Below, in pieces: positions 1 to 11,088 of a stretch of DNA of 19,853 nt. The DNA lies in the NCBI GenBank assembly GCA_001556125.1, contig LSIG01000222.1:1-19853 (forward strand), written 5' to 3'. The position numbers were made by a program, and so were the translations under genes. A model generated the notes under the pieces. It saw only the letters and a list, made by a program, of their open reading frames with translations. It did not search any database and had not been told where the DNA came from. The DNA comes from Rhizobiales bacterium CCH10-E5. Its GTDB lineage: Bacteria; Pseudomonadota; Alphaproteobacteria; Rhizobiales; Beijerinckiaceae. The stretch's first letter is position 1. Each line of letters opens with the position of its first letter.

Positions 1-90
1 CACGACATTCGACATCGACATCGGCACGCAGCCGTCGACTGCGACGCCACCATCGTCCCGCGCATCCCCTCGGATACGCATTCGAAGAGC

Positions 91-128
91 CCGAAACCCC
101 CGCGGCGTGAGCCGGACGGGGCTTTCGG
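91..128. repeat. Imperfect hairpin, possible terminator-like structure
   Basis: CCGAAA at 91-96 pairs with TTTCGG at 123-128. Inside this, CCCC (98-101) pairs with GGGG (118-121), and GGC (104-106) pairs with GCC (111-113) around a GTGA loop. The stem is interrupted by mismatches and no T-run follows on either strand. It could end a transcript entering from the left edge, or be a decayed relative of the larger element beside it. Confidence 0.35.
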
Positions 129-160
129 TGCGTCGGGGCGCAAAGCGTTGGTTCTCTCGC

Positions 161-304
161 CGTCTTTCCGGGGCTTCGCGCAGCGAAGAGCCCGGAACCC
201 AGAGCCGCAGTTCGTCGAGATCAGGCGGGCCATGCCAGCGCCCCGTTTTCGAAGGGCGTCGGTTCTGGGTTTCGGGCTCGCCCTTTGGGCGCCCCGGAAT
301 GACG
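161..304. repeat. Palindromic intergenic element 1 (double hairpin)
   Basis: The left arm (161-206) and the right arm (260-304) are inverted copies of each other. Both share the blocks TTCCGGGGC and AGCCCG followed by AACCCAGA, read outward from the end CGTC. Each arm also folds on itself: CTTCGC-GCA-GCGAAG lies inside the left arm and CGCCC-TTT-GGGCG inside the right arm. The inner stems differ in sequence but both remain paired. The ends and layout resemble the elements at 6675-6754 and 16037-16148. This fits a REP/BIME-like or RIME-like intergenic repeat of Rhizobiales, but the family assignment is inference. Confidence 0.6.
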
Positions 305-421
305 GGGGATCAACAGGCGCGGGTTTGATCCAGCGCAGGGCGGGGCGCCGCGGCTTGCGGTAGGGACGCGCGTCACCTTAGAATGATTCCAAGGCGACGC
401 TGCATTCCGAAAGTCATCCCC

Positions 422-1336
422 ATGATGCTCAAGCCGTACTGGCTGCGGTTCCACCGCTGGATCACGCTCGTCTTCGCCCTGCCGCTGATCGCGCTGATCC
501 TGAGCGGGCTCGTGCTCTCGCTCGAGCCGCTGGCCCAGCGCACGCGCCCCGCGGCGCCGGTGACCGAGGCCTCGGTGCTGGCGGCGCTGCAGAAGTTCGA
601 TCCGGAGGGCAAGGCGACCGGGCTGACGATCCGCACCTATGACCAGCTGATGACGCTGAACGGCGTCGGGCCGGACGGCTCGGTCGATGTCAGCCTGCGC
701 AGCGGCGAGGAGATCGACGAGCCGGGCTGGGCCGAGTGGTTCGGCACGGCGCGGCAGCTGCATGAGCGGCTGCTGCTCGATCTCGGCTGGCTCGTCACCG
801 CCTCGACCATCGCGATGCTGGGGCTGGCGCTGCTCGGCGTGCTGATGGGCTGGCCGCGCTTCCGCAACACGCTGGGCGGCTGGCACAAGGCCGGCGCCTG
901 GCTGTTCCTGCCGCTGATCGTGCTGTCGCCGCTGACCGGGCTCGCCATCGCCTTCGGCATCAGCCTGACCCCGGCCGCGCCGGCGGGCGGGGCGCGGCCG
1001 GCGCGGCTGCCGCTGGCGGAGGCGATCCCGCTCGTCGCCCGCGCGCATGACCTCGCCGATCTGACCTCGCTGCGGCTGCGCGGCGGGCGGCTGCTGGCGC
1101 GGGTCTATGTCGGCAACCGGCTGACCGGCGTGGTGGTGACGCGCGAGGGGCTCGCGACGCCGCCGATGAACTGGCCGCGCGCGCTGCACGAGGGCAACTG
1201 GCATGCGCTCTGGGGCAGCGGGCTCAATCTCGCGCTGTCGCTGGTGCTGGCCGGGCTCTGGGGCACGGGGCTGGTGATCTGGGCGAAGCGCCGCTTCCGC
1301 AAGCGCAACCCGCGGCCGCGGCTGGCGGCGGCCTGA
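422..1336 (+). CDS. PepSY-associated TM-helix membrane protein (PiuB-like)
   Basis: This is an inner-membrane protein of about 304 residues in the PepSY/PepSY_TM group (iron-regulated PiuB-like proteins), some of which are linked to ferric-siderophore reduction. I see four membrane segments: about 12-35 after the FHRW motif, about 122-143 after LHERLL, about 156-180 after WHK, and about 262-287 after LHEGNWH. A periplasmic or PepSY-like part lies between segments one and two, and another between three and four. Histidines H11, H114, H155, H256 and H261 sit at membrane edges, as expected if haem is bound. The start is uncertain. ATG at 422 or 425 gives the family-like opening MLKPYWLRFHRW, while ATG at 383 would add 13 basic residues. 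No site has a clear Shine-Dalgarno sequence. No siderophore receptor or other iron gene is adjacent, so the role is unproven. Confidence 0.75.
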   Translation: MMLKPYWLRFHRWITLVFALPLIALILSGLVLSLEPLAQRTRPAAPVTEASVLAALQKFDPEGKATGLTIRTYDQLMTLNGVGPDGSVDVSLRSGEEIDEPGWAEWFGTARQLHERLLLDLGWLVTASTIAMLGLALLGVLMGWPRFRNTLGGWHKAGAWLFLPLIVLSPLTGLAIAFGISLTPAAPAGGARPARLPLAEAIPLVARAHDLADLTSLRLRGGRLLARVYVGNRLTGVVVTREGLATPPMNWPRALHEGNWHALWGSGLNLALSLVLAGLWGTGLVIWAKRRFRKRNPRPRLAAA

Positions 1337-1357
1337 GGCGAGGGGCGCACGCCTCAT

Positions 1358-1399
1358 GGGCTTGCCGGGCCGGCGGGGCTGCCGTAACCCGGTAAGCCC
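1358..1399. terminator. Hairpin between the PepSY gene and zapE
   Basis: GGGCTTGCCGGG (1358-1369) pairs with CCCGGTAAGCCC (1388-1399). This is a 12-bp stem with a single G-T wobble and an 18-nt loop. It starts 21 bases after the PepSY stop codon and ends 27 bases before the zapE start. No T-tract follows, so it is not a textbook intrinsic terminator. It may mark the 3' end of the PepSY transcript. Confidence 0.4.
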
Positions 1400-1426
1400 C
1401 AGCGCCTGCCCGAAGACCGCCCCGCC

Positions 1427-2605
1427 ATGACCGCCTCGATCGCCCAACGCTATGCCGCCCTGGTCGAGACCGGGGCGATCGAGCGCGATCCGGCGCAGGT
1501 CGCGGTGGTGAAGCGGCTGCAGGCCCTGGCCGAGGCGCTGGCCGCGCAGCGCCTGGCGCAGAAGAGCAGCGCGCTGGGCTGGCTCTTCGGCAAGAAGGCG
1601 GCGGCGAAGGACGTGCCCAAGGGGCTCTACATCTGGGGCTCGGTCGGCCGCGGCAAGACGATGCTGATGGACCTGTTCTACGACTCCGTCGCGGTGCCGC
1701 AGCGCCGGAGAGTGCATTTCCACGAATTCCTGGCCGACGTCCATGGCCGCATCCACGCCTATCGCCAGAAGCTCAAGGCCGGCGAGGTCAAGGATCCGGA
1801 CCCGATCGGCCCCGTGGCGGCGGAGCTGGCGAAGGAGGCGCGGCTGCTCTGCTTCGACGAGTTCACCGTCACCGACATCGCCGATGCGATGATCTTGGGG
1901 CGGCTGTTCACGGCGCTGTTCGCCGCCGGGGTCGTCGTGGTCGCGACCTCGAATGTCGAGCTGTCGCGGCTCTATGAGGGCGGGCTGAACCGGGCGCTGT
2001 TCCTGCCCTTCGTGGCGCTGCTGGCCGAGAAGGTCGAGGTGCTCAAGTTGGAGGCGCGGACCGATTTCCGGCTGGAGAAGCTCGGCGGCGCGCCGGTCTA
2101 TCGGGTGCCGGCCGATGCCGCGGCGGAGGCTGCGCTGACCGAGGCCTTCCGCAAGCTGTCCGGGGCGGCGAAGGGGCAGCGCCTCGTCATCGACGTGAAG
2201 GGCCATGAGCTGGTGGTGCCGCAGGCGGCGGGCGGCGTGGCGCGGGCGGGCTTCGGCGATCTCTGCAGCAAGGCTTATGGCGCTTCGGACTATATCGCGC
2301 TGGCGCAGCGCTTCCACACGCTGGTGCTGGACGGAATCCCCGTGCTCGCCGACGATCAGCGCAACGAGACCAAGCGCTTCATCATCCTGATCGACACGCT
2401 TTACGAGCATCATGTGAAGCTCGTCGCCTCGGCCGAGGCCGAGCCGCATGAGCTCTACCGCGCCAAGACCGGCCGCGAGGCCTTCGAGTTCGACCGCACC
2501 GTCTCGCGGCTGATCGAGATGCGCTCCGACGATTATCTCGGCCTGCCGCATGGACGGGCGGATTCGGCCGCGAGCGGCGACAGCGGCGGGCTGGTGGAGA
2601 CGTGA
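1427..2605 (+). CDS. zapE: Cell division protein ZapE / AFG1-like AAA+ ATPase
   Basis: The 392-residue protein belongs to the AFG1/ZapE ATPase family. Known members interact with FtsZ in bacteria (ZapE) or assist inner-membrane protein quality control in mitochondria (Afg1/LACE1). The Walker A motif GSVGRGKT is at 71-78, the Walker B stretch LCFDEF at 141-146, and a sensor-1-like VVATSN at about 171-176. The family hallmark LYEGGLNRALFLPF follows at about 182-195. The N-terminus (1-50) is helical and has no signal peptide, so the protein should be cytoplasmic or membrane-peripheral. ATG at 1427 has only a weak ribosome-binding site, but the opening fits the family. Placement just before mdh is a recurring alphaproteobacterial arrangement. 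Here a tetR gene intervenes, with 42 bp between zapE and tetR. Confidence 0.92.
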   Translation: MTASIAQRYAALVETGAIERDPAQVAVVKRLQALAEALAAQRLAQKSSALGWLFGKKAAAKDVPKGLYIWGSVGRGKTMLMDLFYDSVAVPQRRRVHFHEFLADVHGRIHAYRQKLKAGEVKDPDPIGPVAAELAKEARLLCFDEFTVTDIADAMILGRLFTALFAAGVVVVATSNVELSRLYEGGLNRALFLPFVALLAEKVEVLKLEARTDFRLEKLGGAPVYRVPADAAAEAALTEAFRKLSGAAKGQRLVIDVKGHELVVPQAAGGVARAGFGDLCSKAYGASDYIALAQRFHTLVLDGIPVLADDQRNETKRFIILIDTLYEHHVKLVASAEAEPHELYRAKTGREAFEFDRTVSRLIEMRSDDYLGLPHGRADSAASGDSGGLVET

Positions 2606-2647
2606 GGGTGGGGATGCTGATGTCCGTCCCGGGGAGCCGATAGCGCC

Positions 2648-3247
2648 ATGACCCAGCGCGAGCCCAGCGAGACCCGCATCCTCACGGTCGCCAGCGAGCA
2701 TCTGCGCCGGTTCGGGCTGAAGCGCTTCACGGTCGTCGCGGTGGCCGAAGAGGCGGGCATGACCCATGCCAATGTCTACCGCTACTTTCCCTCGCGGGCG
2801 GCGCTGGTCGATGCCGTCGTCGATGTCTGGCTGAAGGCGACGGAGCGGCATCTCGCCGACATCGCCGACGGGCCGGACCCCGCCGACGACAAGCTCGAGC
2901 GGCTGATCCTTGCGCTGGCCAAGGCCAACCGCGACCTGCTGACCGAGGAGCCGCATCTCTTCGCCGCCCTGTCGCAGGCGGTGGCGAAGCGCCATGCGAT
3001 CAGCCGGCGCAACCGGGCGCGGGTGCGGGCGCTGTTCGAGCGGGTGATCGACGAGGGCATCGCGTCCGGCACCTTCGAGCCGCGCGACCGCGACCGGGCG
3101 ATCGCCTTCGTCATCGATGCGACCCACCGCTTCATCCATCCGGCGGCGCTGGAGCTGGAATCGGACGTGCCGCAGGCCTCGGTCGATATCCGGCTTTCGA
3201 CCCTGATCCGGGTTTCGCTGCGGGTGCTGATCGCCGGGATCGTCTGA
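2648..3247 (+). CDS. TetR/AcrR family transcriptional regulator
   Basis: This 199-residue protein has an N-terminal TetR DNA-binding domain at about 9-55. The helix-turn-helix is visible as FTVVAVAEEAGMTHANVYRYF (about 27-47), followed by the usual LVDAVVDVW linker helix. Residues 60-199 form the helical ligand-binding and dimerisation half, which I cannot assign to a ligand class. ATG at 2648 has GGGGAG at 2631-2636, a rather long 11 nt upstream. It follows zapE closely and could be co-transcribed with it. A palindrome of the type TetR proteins bind lies just downstream at 3265-3279, ahead of mdh, so mdh or the suc operon is a candidate target. That link is inferred from position only. Confidence 0.88.
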   Translation: MTQREPSETRILTVASEHLRRFGLKRFTVVAVAEEAGMTHANVYRYFPSRAALVDAVVDVWLKATERHLADIADGPDPADDKLERLILALAKANRDLLTEEPHLFAALSQAVAKRHAISRRNRARVRALFERVIDEGIASGTFEPRDRDRAIAFVIDATHRFIHPAALELESDVPQASVDIRLSTLIRVSLRVLIAGIV

Positions 3248-4471
<1,224 letters not shown>

Positions 4472-4485
4472 TCCGGGAGGGTCGT

Positions 4486-4513
4486 CCGGGCCGGCGTTCG
4501 CGCCACGGCCCGG
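4486..4513. other. Stem-loop between mdh and sucC
   Basis: CCGGGCCG (4486-4493) pairs perfectly with CGGCCCGG (4506-4513) around a 12-nt loop, and a T-G wobble extends it by one pair. It begins 14 bases after the mdh stop codon and has no T-run. In an mdh-suc transcript it could protect the mdh 3' end after processing or cause partial termination, so that mdh is made in excess. These roles are inferred; only the fold is seen. Confidence 0.45.
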
Positions 4514-4562
4514 GCGATCCGCCCCGCGCCATCCCCCATAAGCTTCCAGGGAAACCGAGCAC

Positions 4563-5759
<1,197 letters not shown>

Positions 5760-5768
5760 GGAGCAACC

Positions 5769-6653
5769 ATGTCCATCCTGATCGACAAGAACACCAAGGT
5801 CATCTGCCAGGGCTTCACCGGCAAGAACGGGACCTTCCACTCCGAGCAGGCCATCGCCTATGGCACGCAGATGGTCGGCGGCACCTCCCCGGGGAAGGGC
5901 GGCTCGCTCCATCTCGGCCTGCCGGTCTTCGACAGCGTCCACGAGGCCAAGGCCAAGACCGGCGCGACCGCGTCCGTCGTCTATGTGCCGCCTCCGGGCG
6001 CGGCGGACGCGATCTGCGAGGCGATCGACGCCGAGATCCCGCTGATCATCTGCATCACCGAGGGCATCCCGGTGCTCGACATGGTCAAGGTCAAGCGTTC
6101 GCTGATCGGCTCGAAGTCGCGGCTGATCGGGCCCAACTGCCCCGGCGTCGTGACGGCGGGCGAGAGCAAGATCGGCATCATGCCGGCCAACATCTTCAAG
6201 CCCGGTTCGGTCGGCATCGTCTCGCGCTCGGGCACGCTGACCTATGAGGCGGTGTTCCAGACCACCCGCGAGGGCCTCGGCCAGACGACCGCCGTCGGCA
6301 TCGGCGGCGACCCGGTCAAGGGCACCGAGTTTATCGACATGCTCGAGATGTTCCTGGCCGACGACAAGACCGAGTCGATCGTCATGATCGGCGAGATCGG
6401 CGGCTCGGCCGAGGAGGACGCGGCGCAGTTTATCAAGGACGAAGCCAAGCGCGGTCGCAAGAAGCCGATGGTCGGCTTCATCGCCGGCCGCACGGCCCCT
6501 CCCGGCCGCCGCATGGGCCATGCGGGTGCGATCATCTCGGGCGGCAAGGGCGGCGCCGAGGACAAGATCGCGGCCATGGAAGCGGCCGGCATCCGGGTCT
6601 CGCCGTCGCCGGCGCGCCTTGGAAAGACCTTGGTCGAGGTGTTGAAGGGCTGA
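5769..6653 (+). CDS. sucD: Succinyl-CoA synthetase alpha subunit
   Basis: This is the 294-residue alpha subunit, which binds CoA and carries the phosphohistidine of succinyl-CoA synthetase. The CoA-binding Rossmann domain occupies about 1-130, with [10 protein letters not shown] at the N-terminus. GPNCPG (121-126) includes the conserved cysteine C124. The ligase domain carries [12 protein letters not shown] at 208-219. The active-site histidine is H251 in [11 protein letters not shown], equivalent to H246 of the E. coli enzyme. The ribosome-binding site TGAGGAG overlaps the sucC stop codon, so the two subunits should be made in balance. After it the operon is interrupted by a 137-bp gap that contains palindromic element 2. 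Confidence 0.98.
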   Translation: MSILIDKNTKVICQGFTGKNGTFHSEQAIAYGTQMVGGTSPGKGGSLHLGLPVFDSVHEAKAKTGATASVVYVPPPGAADAICEAIDAEIPLIICITEGIPVLDMVKVKRSLIGSKSRLIGPNCPGVVTAGESKIGIMPANIFKPGSVGIVSRSGTLTYEAVFQTTREGLGQTTAVGIGGDPVKGTEFIDMLEMFLADDKTESIVMIGEIGGSAEEDAAQFIKDEAKRGRKKPMVGFIAGRTAPPGRRMGHAGAIISGGKGGAEDKIAAMEAAGIRVSPSPARLGKTLVEVLKG

Positions 6654-6674
6654 GGCCGCAGAGCGGCAAAAGGG

Positions 6675-6754
6675 CGTCATGGTCGGGCTTGACCCGACCA
6701 TCTCTCCCCGAGCCAGCTCCCGCAGAGATGCTCGGGTCAAGCCCGAGCATGACG
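6675..6754. repeat. Palindromic intergenic element 2 between sucD and sucA
   Basis: The left arm 6675-6705 and the right arm 6724-6754 are inverted copies that match at 29 of 31 positions. Each arm is itself a hairpin: GGTCGGG-CTTGA-CCCGACC on the left and CTCGGG-TCAAG-CCCGAG on the right. The two differences between the arms are a G/C swap on both sides of the local stem, so pairing inside each arm is kept. Ends read CGTCATG/CATGACG. The element begins 22 bases after the sucD stop and ends 36 bases before sucA. It will therefore be part of the operon mRNA and should fold strongly there. Confidence 0.7.
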
Positions 6755-6790
6755 ACGTAGCAGGCAGGCAGGAAAAGGGCGGAAACGATC

Positions 6791-9748
6791 ATGGCTCGCC
6801 AGGACATCAACGAGGCTCTCGCGCAGACGGGTTTCCTCTATGGCGGCAACGCGGCCTATATCGAGGACCTCTATGCCCGCTATCAGGCCGATCCGAAGTC
6901 GGTCGACGAGCAGTGGCAGGGCTTCTTCGCCGGGCTGAAGGACGAGGGCCAGGCCATCGTCCAGAACGCCAAGGGCGCCTCCTGGGCCAGGCCGAACTGG
7001 CCGATCCACGCCAATGGCGAACTCGTCTCGGCGCTGGACGGCAACTGGGCCGTGGTCGAGAAGGTCGTTTCCGACAAGCTCAAGGGCAAGGCCCAGGCCA
7101 AGGGCGTCGAGATCTCGCCCGCTGACGTGCAGCAGGCGACGCGCGATTCCGTGCGCGCCATCATGCTGATCCGCGCCTACCGCATGCGCGGCCATCTCCA
7201 TGCCAAGCTCGATCCGCTCGGCATCGAGAGCCGCACGGACCATGAGGAGCTGTCGCCGGCGGCCTTCGGCTTCGGCGAGGCCGATCTCGACCGTAAGATC
7301 TTCATCGACAACGTGCTCGGCATGGAATTCGCCACGGTGCGCGAGATGGTCGCGGTGCTGCAGCGGACCTATTGCAGCACGGTCGGCATCGAGTTCATGC
7401 ACATCTCCGATCCAGAGCAGAAGGCCTGGCTGCAGGAGCGCATCGAGGGGCCGGACAAGGAGATCGCCTTCACCCGCGAGGGCAAGAAGGCCATCCTGAA
7501 CAAGCTGGTCGAGGCCGAGGGCTTCGAGAAGTTCATCGATCTGAAGTATACTGGCACCAAGCGCTTCGGCCTCGACGGCGGCGAGGCTCTGATCCCGGCG
7601 CTGGAGCAGATCATCAAGCGCGGCGGCGCGCTCGGCGTGCGCGACATCGTCGTCGGCATGGCCCATCGCGGCCGCCTCAATGTGCTGACCCAGGTTCTGG
7701 GCAAGCCGCATCGCGCGCTCTTCCACGAGTTCAAGGGCGGCTCCTTCGCCCCTGACGACGTCGAGGGCTCCGGCGACGTGAAGTACCACCTCGGTGCCTC
7801 GTCCGACCGCGAGTTCGACGGCAACAACGTCCATATCTCGCTGACCGCGAACCCCTCGCATCTCGAGATCGTCGATCCCGTGGTGCTCGGCAAGGTGCGC
7901 GCCAAGCAGGACCAGTTCGGCGACATCGTCGAGCGCTCCAAGGTGCTGCCGCTGCTGATCCATGGCGACGCGGCCTTCGCCGGCCAGGGCGTCGTGGCGG
8001 AGTGCCTCGGCCTGTCGGGGCTGAAGGGGCACCGCACCGGCGGCTCGATCCACTTCATCATCAACAACCAGATCGGCTTCACCACCTATCCGCGCTATTC
8101 GCGCTCCTCGCCCTATCCCTCCGACGTTGCGAAGATGGTCGAGGCGCCGGTGTTCCATGTGAACGGCGACGATCCGGAGGCGGTGGTCTTCGCGGCGAAG
8201 GTCGCGATCGAGTTCCGGCAGAAGTTCCACAAGCCGGTCGTCATCGACATGTTCTGCTATCGCCGCTTCGGCCATAACGAGGGCGACGAGCCGGGCTTCA
8301 CCCAGCCGCTGATGTACCGCAAGATCCGCGGCCACAAGACGACGCTGGAGCTCTATACCGCCAAGCTCGAGGCCGAGGGCGTGCTGTCGGCCGCCGAGGT
8401 CGACGAGGCCCGCGCCGCCTGGAAGGGCAAGCTCGAGGTCGAGTTCGAGGCCGGCCAGGCCTTCAAGCCGAACAAGGCAGACTGGCTCGACGGCCGCTGG
8501 GCCGGCATGAAGGCGATCCGCGCCGACGAGGACGATCCGCGCCGTGGCGCCACCGGCGTCGACGCGAATGTGCTGCGCGAGATCACCGAGAAGATCACGG
8601 CGGTACCGCCGGGCTTCAACGTCCACAAGACGATCCAGCGCTTCCTCGACAACCGCCGCAAGGCGGTCGAGACCGGGCAAGGCATCGACTGGGCGACCGC
8701 CGAGGCGCTGGCCTTCGGCTCGCTGCTGCTGGACGGCAACCCGGTCCGCCTCTCCGGCCAGGATTGCGAGCGCGGCACCTTCTCGCAGCGCCATTCGGTG
8801 CTGATCGACCAGGAGACCGAGGCGCGCCACACCTCGCTCAACCATATCCGCGACGGCCAGGCCCGCTACGAGGTCATCAATTCGATGCTCTCGGAAGAGG
8901 CCGTGCTCGGCTTCGAATACGGCTACTCGCTGTCGGAGCCGAACGCGCTGACGATGTGGGAGGCGCAGTTTGGCGACTTCGCCAATGGCGCGCAGGTCGT
9001 GTTCGACCAGTTCATCTCGTCTGGCGAGCGCAAGTGGCTGCGCATGTCGGGCCTCGTCTGCCTGCTGCCGCATGGCTATGAGGGCCAGGGGCCGGAGCAC
9101 TCCTCCGCCCGCCTCGAGCGCTTCCTGCAGATGTGCGCCGAGGACAACATGCAGGTGGCGAACTGCTCGACGCCGGCGAGCTACTTCCACATCCTGCGCC
9201 GCCAGCTGAAGCGCGACTTCCGCAAGCCGCTGATCCTGATGACGCCGAAGTCGCTGCTGCGCCACAAGCGCTGCGTCTCGACGCTGGACGAGCTGGCCGA
9301 GGGCTCGACCTTCCACCGCGTGCTGCATGACGACGCCGAGCGCGGCAACTCGACGACCAAGCTGGTGAAGGACGGCAAGATCCGTCGCGTGGTGCTTTGC
9401 ACCGGCAAGGTCTATTTCGACCTGCTGGAGGAGCGCGAGAAGCGCGGCATCGACGACGTCTATCTGATGCGCGTCGAGCAGCTCTATCCCTTCCCGCTGA
9501 AGTCGCTGGCTCAGGAGCTGGCGCGCTTCAAGGGCGCCGATGTCGTGTGGTGCCAGGAGGAGCCGAAGAACATGGGCTCCTGGACCTTCGTCGAGCCCTA
9601 TCTCGAATGGGTGCTGGGCCATGCCGGCTCGAAGTCGAAGCGGCCGCGCTATGTCGGCCGTCCGGCCTCGGCCGCGACCGCGACCGGCCTGATGTCCAAG
9701 CATCTCGCCCAGCTCAACGCCTTCCTGGACGAAGCCTTCGCCGGCTGA
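6791..9748 (+). CDS. sucA: 2-oxoglutarate dehydrogenase E1 component
   Basis: E1 is the thiamine-diphosphate decarboxylase of the 2-oxoglutarate dehydrogenase complex; it passes the succinyl group to the lipoyl arm of SucB. At 985 residues it has the usual alphaproteobacterial length, longer than E. coli SucA. The N-terminal helix that contacts E2 is recognisable in [17 protein letters not shown] (about 15-31). H292 in GMAHRGRLN and the ThDP/Mg motif from G392-D393 to N425-N426 (GDAAF...INNQIGF) are intact. The pyrimidine-binding domain includes [13 protein letters not shown] (about 700-712), and the C-terminal domain ends near 985. The frame is open throughout. Start ATG 6791 follows the purine-rich AGGAAAAGGGCGG. 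sucB begins 46 bp downstream. Confidence 0.98.
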   Translation: MARQDINEALAQTGFLYGGNAAYIEDLYARYQADPKSVDEQWQGFFAGLKDEGQAIVQNAKGASWARPNWPIHANGELVSALDGNWAVVEKVVSDKLKGKAQAKGVEISPADVQQATRDSVRAIMLIRAYRMRGHLHAKLDPLGIESRTDHEELSPAAFGFGEADLDRKIFIDNVLGMEFATVREMVAVLQRTYCSTVGIEFMHISDPEQKAWLQERIEGPDKEIAFTREGKKAILNKLVEAEGFEKFIDLKYTGTKRFGLDGGEALIPALEQIIKRGGALGVRDIVVGMAHRGRLNVLTQVLGKPHRALFHEFKGGSFAPDDVEGSGDVKYHLGASSDREFDGNNVHISLTANPSHLEIVDPVVLGKVRAKQDQFGDIVERSKVLPLLIHGDAAFAGQGVVAECLGLSGLKGHRTGGSIHFIINNQIGFTTYPRYSRSSPYPSDVAKMVEAPVFHVNGDDPEAVVFAAKVAIEFRQKFHKPVVIDMFCYRRFGHNEGDEPGFTQPLMYRKIRGHKTTLELYTAKLEAEGVLSAAEVDEARAAWKGKLEVEFEAGQAFKPNKADWLDGRWAGMKAIRADEDDPRRGATGVDANVLREITEKITAVPPGFNVHKTIQRFLDNRRKAVETGQGIDWATAEALAFGSLLLDGNPVRLSGQDCERGTFSQRHSVLIDQETEARHTSLNHIRDGQARYEVINSMLSEEAVLGFEYGYSLSEPNALTMWEAQFGDFANGAQVVFDQFISSGERKWLRMSGLVCLLPHGYEGQGPEHSSARLERFLQMCAEDNMQVANCSTPASYFHILRRQLKRDFRKPLILMTPKSLLRHKRCVSTLDELAEGSTFHRVLHDDAERGNSTTKLVKDGKIRRVVLCTGKVYFDLLEEREKRGIDDVYLMRVEQLYPFPLKSLAQELARFKGADVVWCQEEPKNMGSWTFVEPYLEWVLGHAGSKSKRPRYVGRPASAATATGLMSKHLAQLNAFLDEAFAG

Positions 9749-9794
9749 CGCCCAGACACCGACACCGTCAGACAGAACAGAACAGAGGCCTGAC

Positions 9795-11084
9795 ATGGCG
9801 ACCGAAATCCGCGTACCCACCCTCGGCGAATCCGTCTCCGAGGCCACCATCGGCAAGTGGTTCAAGAAGCCGGGAGACGCCGTTAAGGCGGACGAGCCGC
9901 TGGTCGAGCTCGAGACCGACAAGGTGACGCTCGAGGTCAACGCCCCGGCCGCTGGCGTGCTCGGCGAGATCGTCGCCAAGGAAGGTGACACCGTTGGCGT
10001 CAGCGCGCTGCTGGGCATGATTTCGGCGGGTGGCGCGGGTGCCGCGCCCGCCGCCAAGGCCGAGGAGAAGAAAGCCGACACGGCGATCGCGCAGGCGTCC
10101 GGCAAGGCCGGAGAGACCACCACCGCCGCCGCCGAGGCGAAGTCCGGCGCGGTCGCCGGCGACAGCGAGATCAAGCCCGCCACCAAGGCCGGCGATTCCG
10201 GCCCGGCCGTCTCGCGTCTCGCCGCCGAGAGCGGCGTCGATCCCTCGACTGTCAATGCCTCGGGCAAGGACGGCCGCGTCACCAAGGGCGACATGCTGGC
10301 CGCGATCGCGACCGGCCCGGCGGTCGCCGCCGCGGCCCCGGCCACGCCGGTTCAGGTGCGTGCGCCGTCGCCGGTGGACGACGCCTCGCGCGAAGAGCGC
10401 GTCAAGATGACGAAGCTGCGCCAGACCATCGCGCGCCGCCTCAAGGAGGCGCAGTCCAACGCCGCCATGCTGACGACCTTCAACGAGGTCGACATGACCA
10501 ACGTCATGGCGCTGCGCAACCAGTACAAGGACGTCTTCGAGAAGAAGCACGGCGTGAAGCTCGGCTTCATGGGCTTCTTCGTGAAGGCCTGCGTGCAGGC
10601 GCTGAAGGAGATCCCGGCCGTCAACGCCGAGATTGACGGCACCGACATCATCTACAAGAACTACTACCATATCGGCGTCGCCGTCGGCACCGAGAAGGGC
10701 TTGGTGGTTCCGGTGGTGCGCGATGCCGACCAGCTCTCTATCGCCGGCGTCGAGAAGAAGATCGGCGAGTTCGGCAAGAAGGCCCGCGACGGCGCCCTCA
10801 AGATCGAGGAGATGCAGGGCGGTACCTTCACCATCTCGAACGGTGGCGTCTACGGCTCGCTGATGTCGACGCCGATCCTGAACGCGCCGCAGTCGGCGAT
10901 CCTGGGCATGCACAAGATCCAGGAGCGCCCGGTCGTGGTCGGCGGCAAGATCGAGATCCGCCCGATGATGTATCTGGCGGTTTCCTACGACCACCGGATC
11001 ATCGACGGCAAGGAAGCGGTGACCTTCCTCGTCCGCATCAAGGAAGGCCTGGAGGATCCGGCCCGTCTCGTCCTGGACCTCTGA
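9795..11084 (+). CDS. sucB: Dihydrolipoamide succinyltransferase (E2) of 2-oxoglutarate dehydrogenase
   Basis: E2 forms the core of the complex and transfers the succinyl group to CoA. The 429 residues run in the standard order. A single lipoyl domain occupies 1-77 with the lipoylated lysine K43 in ETDKVTLEV. An Ala/Lys/Glu-rich flexible linker spans about 78-134, and a peripheral subunit-binding domain (136-171, [15 protein letters not shown]...GRVTKGDML) holds E1/E3. After a second linker the catalytic domain (about 200-429) has the active-site motif SYDHRIIDG with H400 and D404. AGAGG at 9784-9788 precedes ATG 9795. One lipoyl domain and the N-terminal motif VPTLGESV mark it as the succinyl rather than acetyl transferase. 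Confidence 0.98.
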   Translation: MATEIRVPTLGESVSEATIGKWFKKPGDAVKADEPLVELETDKVTLEVNAPAAGVLGEIVAKEGDTVGVSALLGMISAGGAGAAPAAKAEEKKADTAIAQASGKAGETTTAAAEAKSGAVAGDSEIKPATKAGDSGPAVSRLAAESGVDPSTVNASGKDGRVTKGDMLAAIATGPAVAAAAPATPVQVRAPSPVDDASREERVKMTKLRQTIARRLKEAQSNAAMLTTFNEVDMTNVMALRNQYKDVFEKKHGVKLGFMGFFVKACVQALKEIPAVNAEIDGTDIIYKNYYHIGVAVGTEKGLVVPVVRDADQLSIAGVEKKIGEFGKKARDGALKIEEMQGGTFTISNGGVYGSLMSTPILNAPQSAILGMHKIQERPVVVGGKIEIRPMMYLAVSYDHRIIDGKEAVTFLVRIKEGLEDPARLVLDL

Positions 11085-11088
11085 GGCC

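Larger units (their letters stand above)
1..421. other. Non-coding stretch upstream of the PepSY gene
   Basis: I find no credible gene in these 421 bases on either strand. The short open frames over positions 107-363 run through inverted repeats and show no protein family I recognise. What it does hold is a short hairpin near 91-128 and a larger double-hairpin palindrome at 161-304, both listed separately. Positions 1-80 show nothing I can name. The region may include the promoter of the following gene, but I cannot point to convincing -35 and -10 boxes. Confidence 0.6.

Noticed and set aside
221..3139. A 972-codon minus-strand open frame across the PepSY gene, zapE and tetR
   Set aside because: It overlaps three recognisable plus-strand genes and reads as Arg/Gln/Pro/His-rich low-complexity sequence, typical of antisense shadows in GC-rich DNA.
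6737..10345. A 1202-codon open frame on the minus strand opposite sucA and sucB
   Set aside because: It mirrors the third-position GC bias of strongly conserved genes on the other strand; its translation is low-complexity (Arg/Leu/Asp/His-rich) and shows no family motif.
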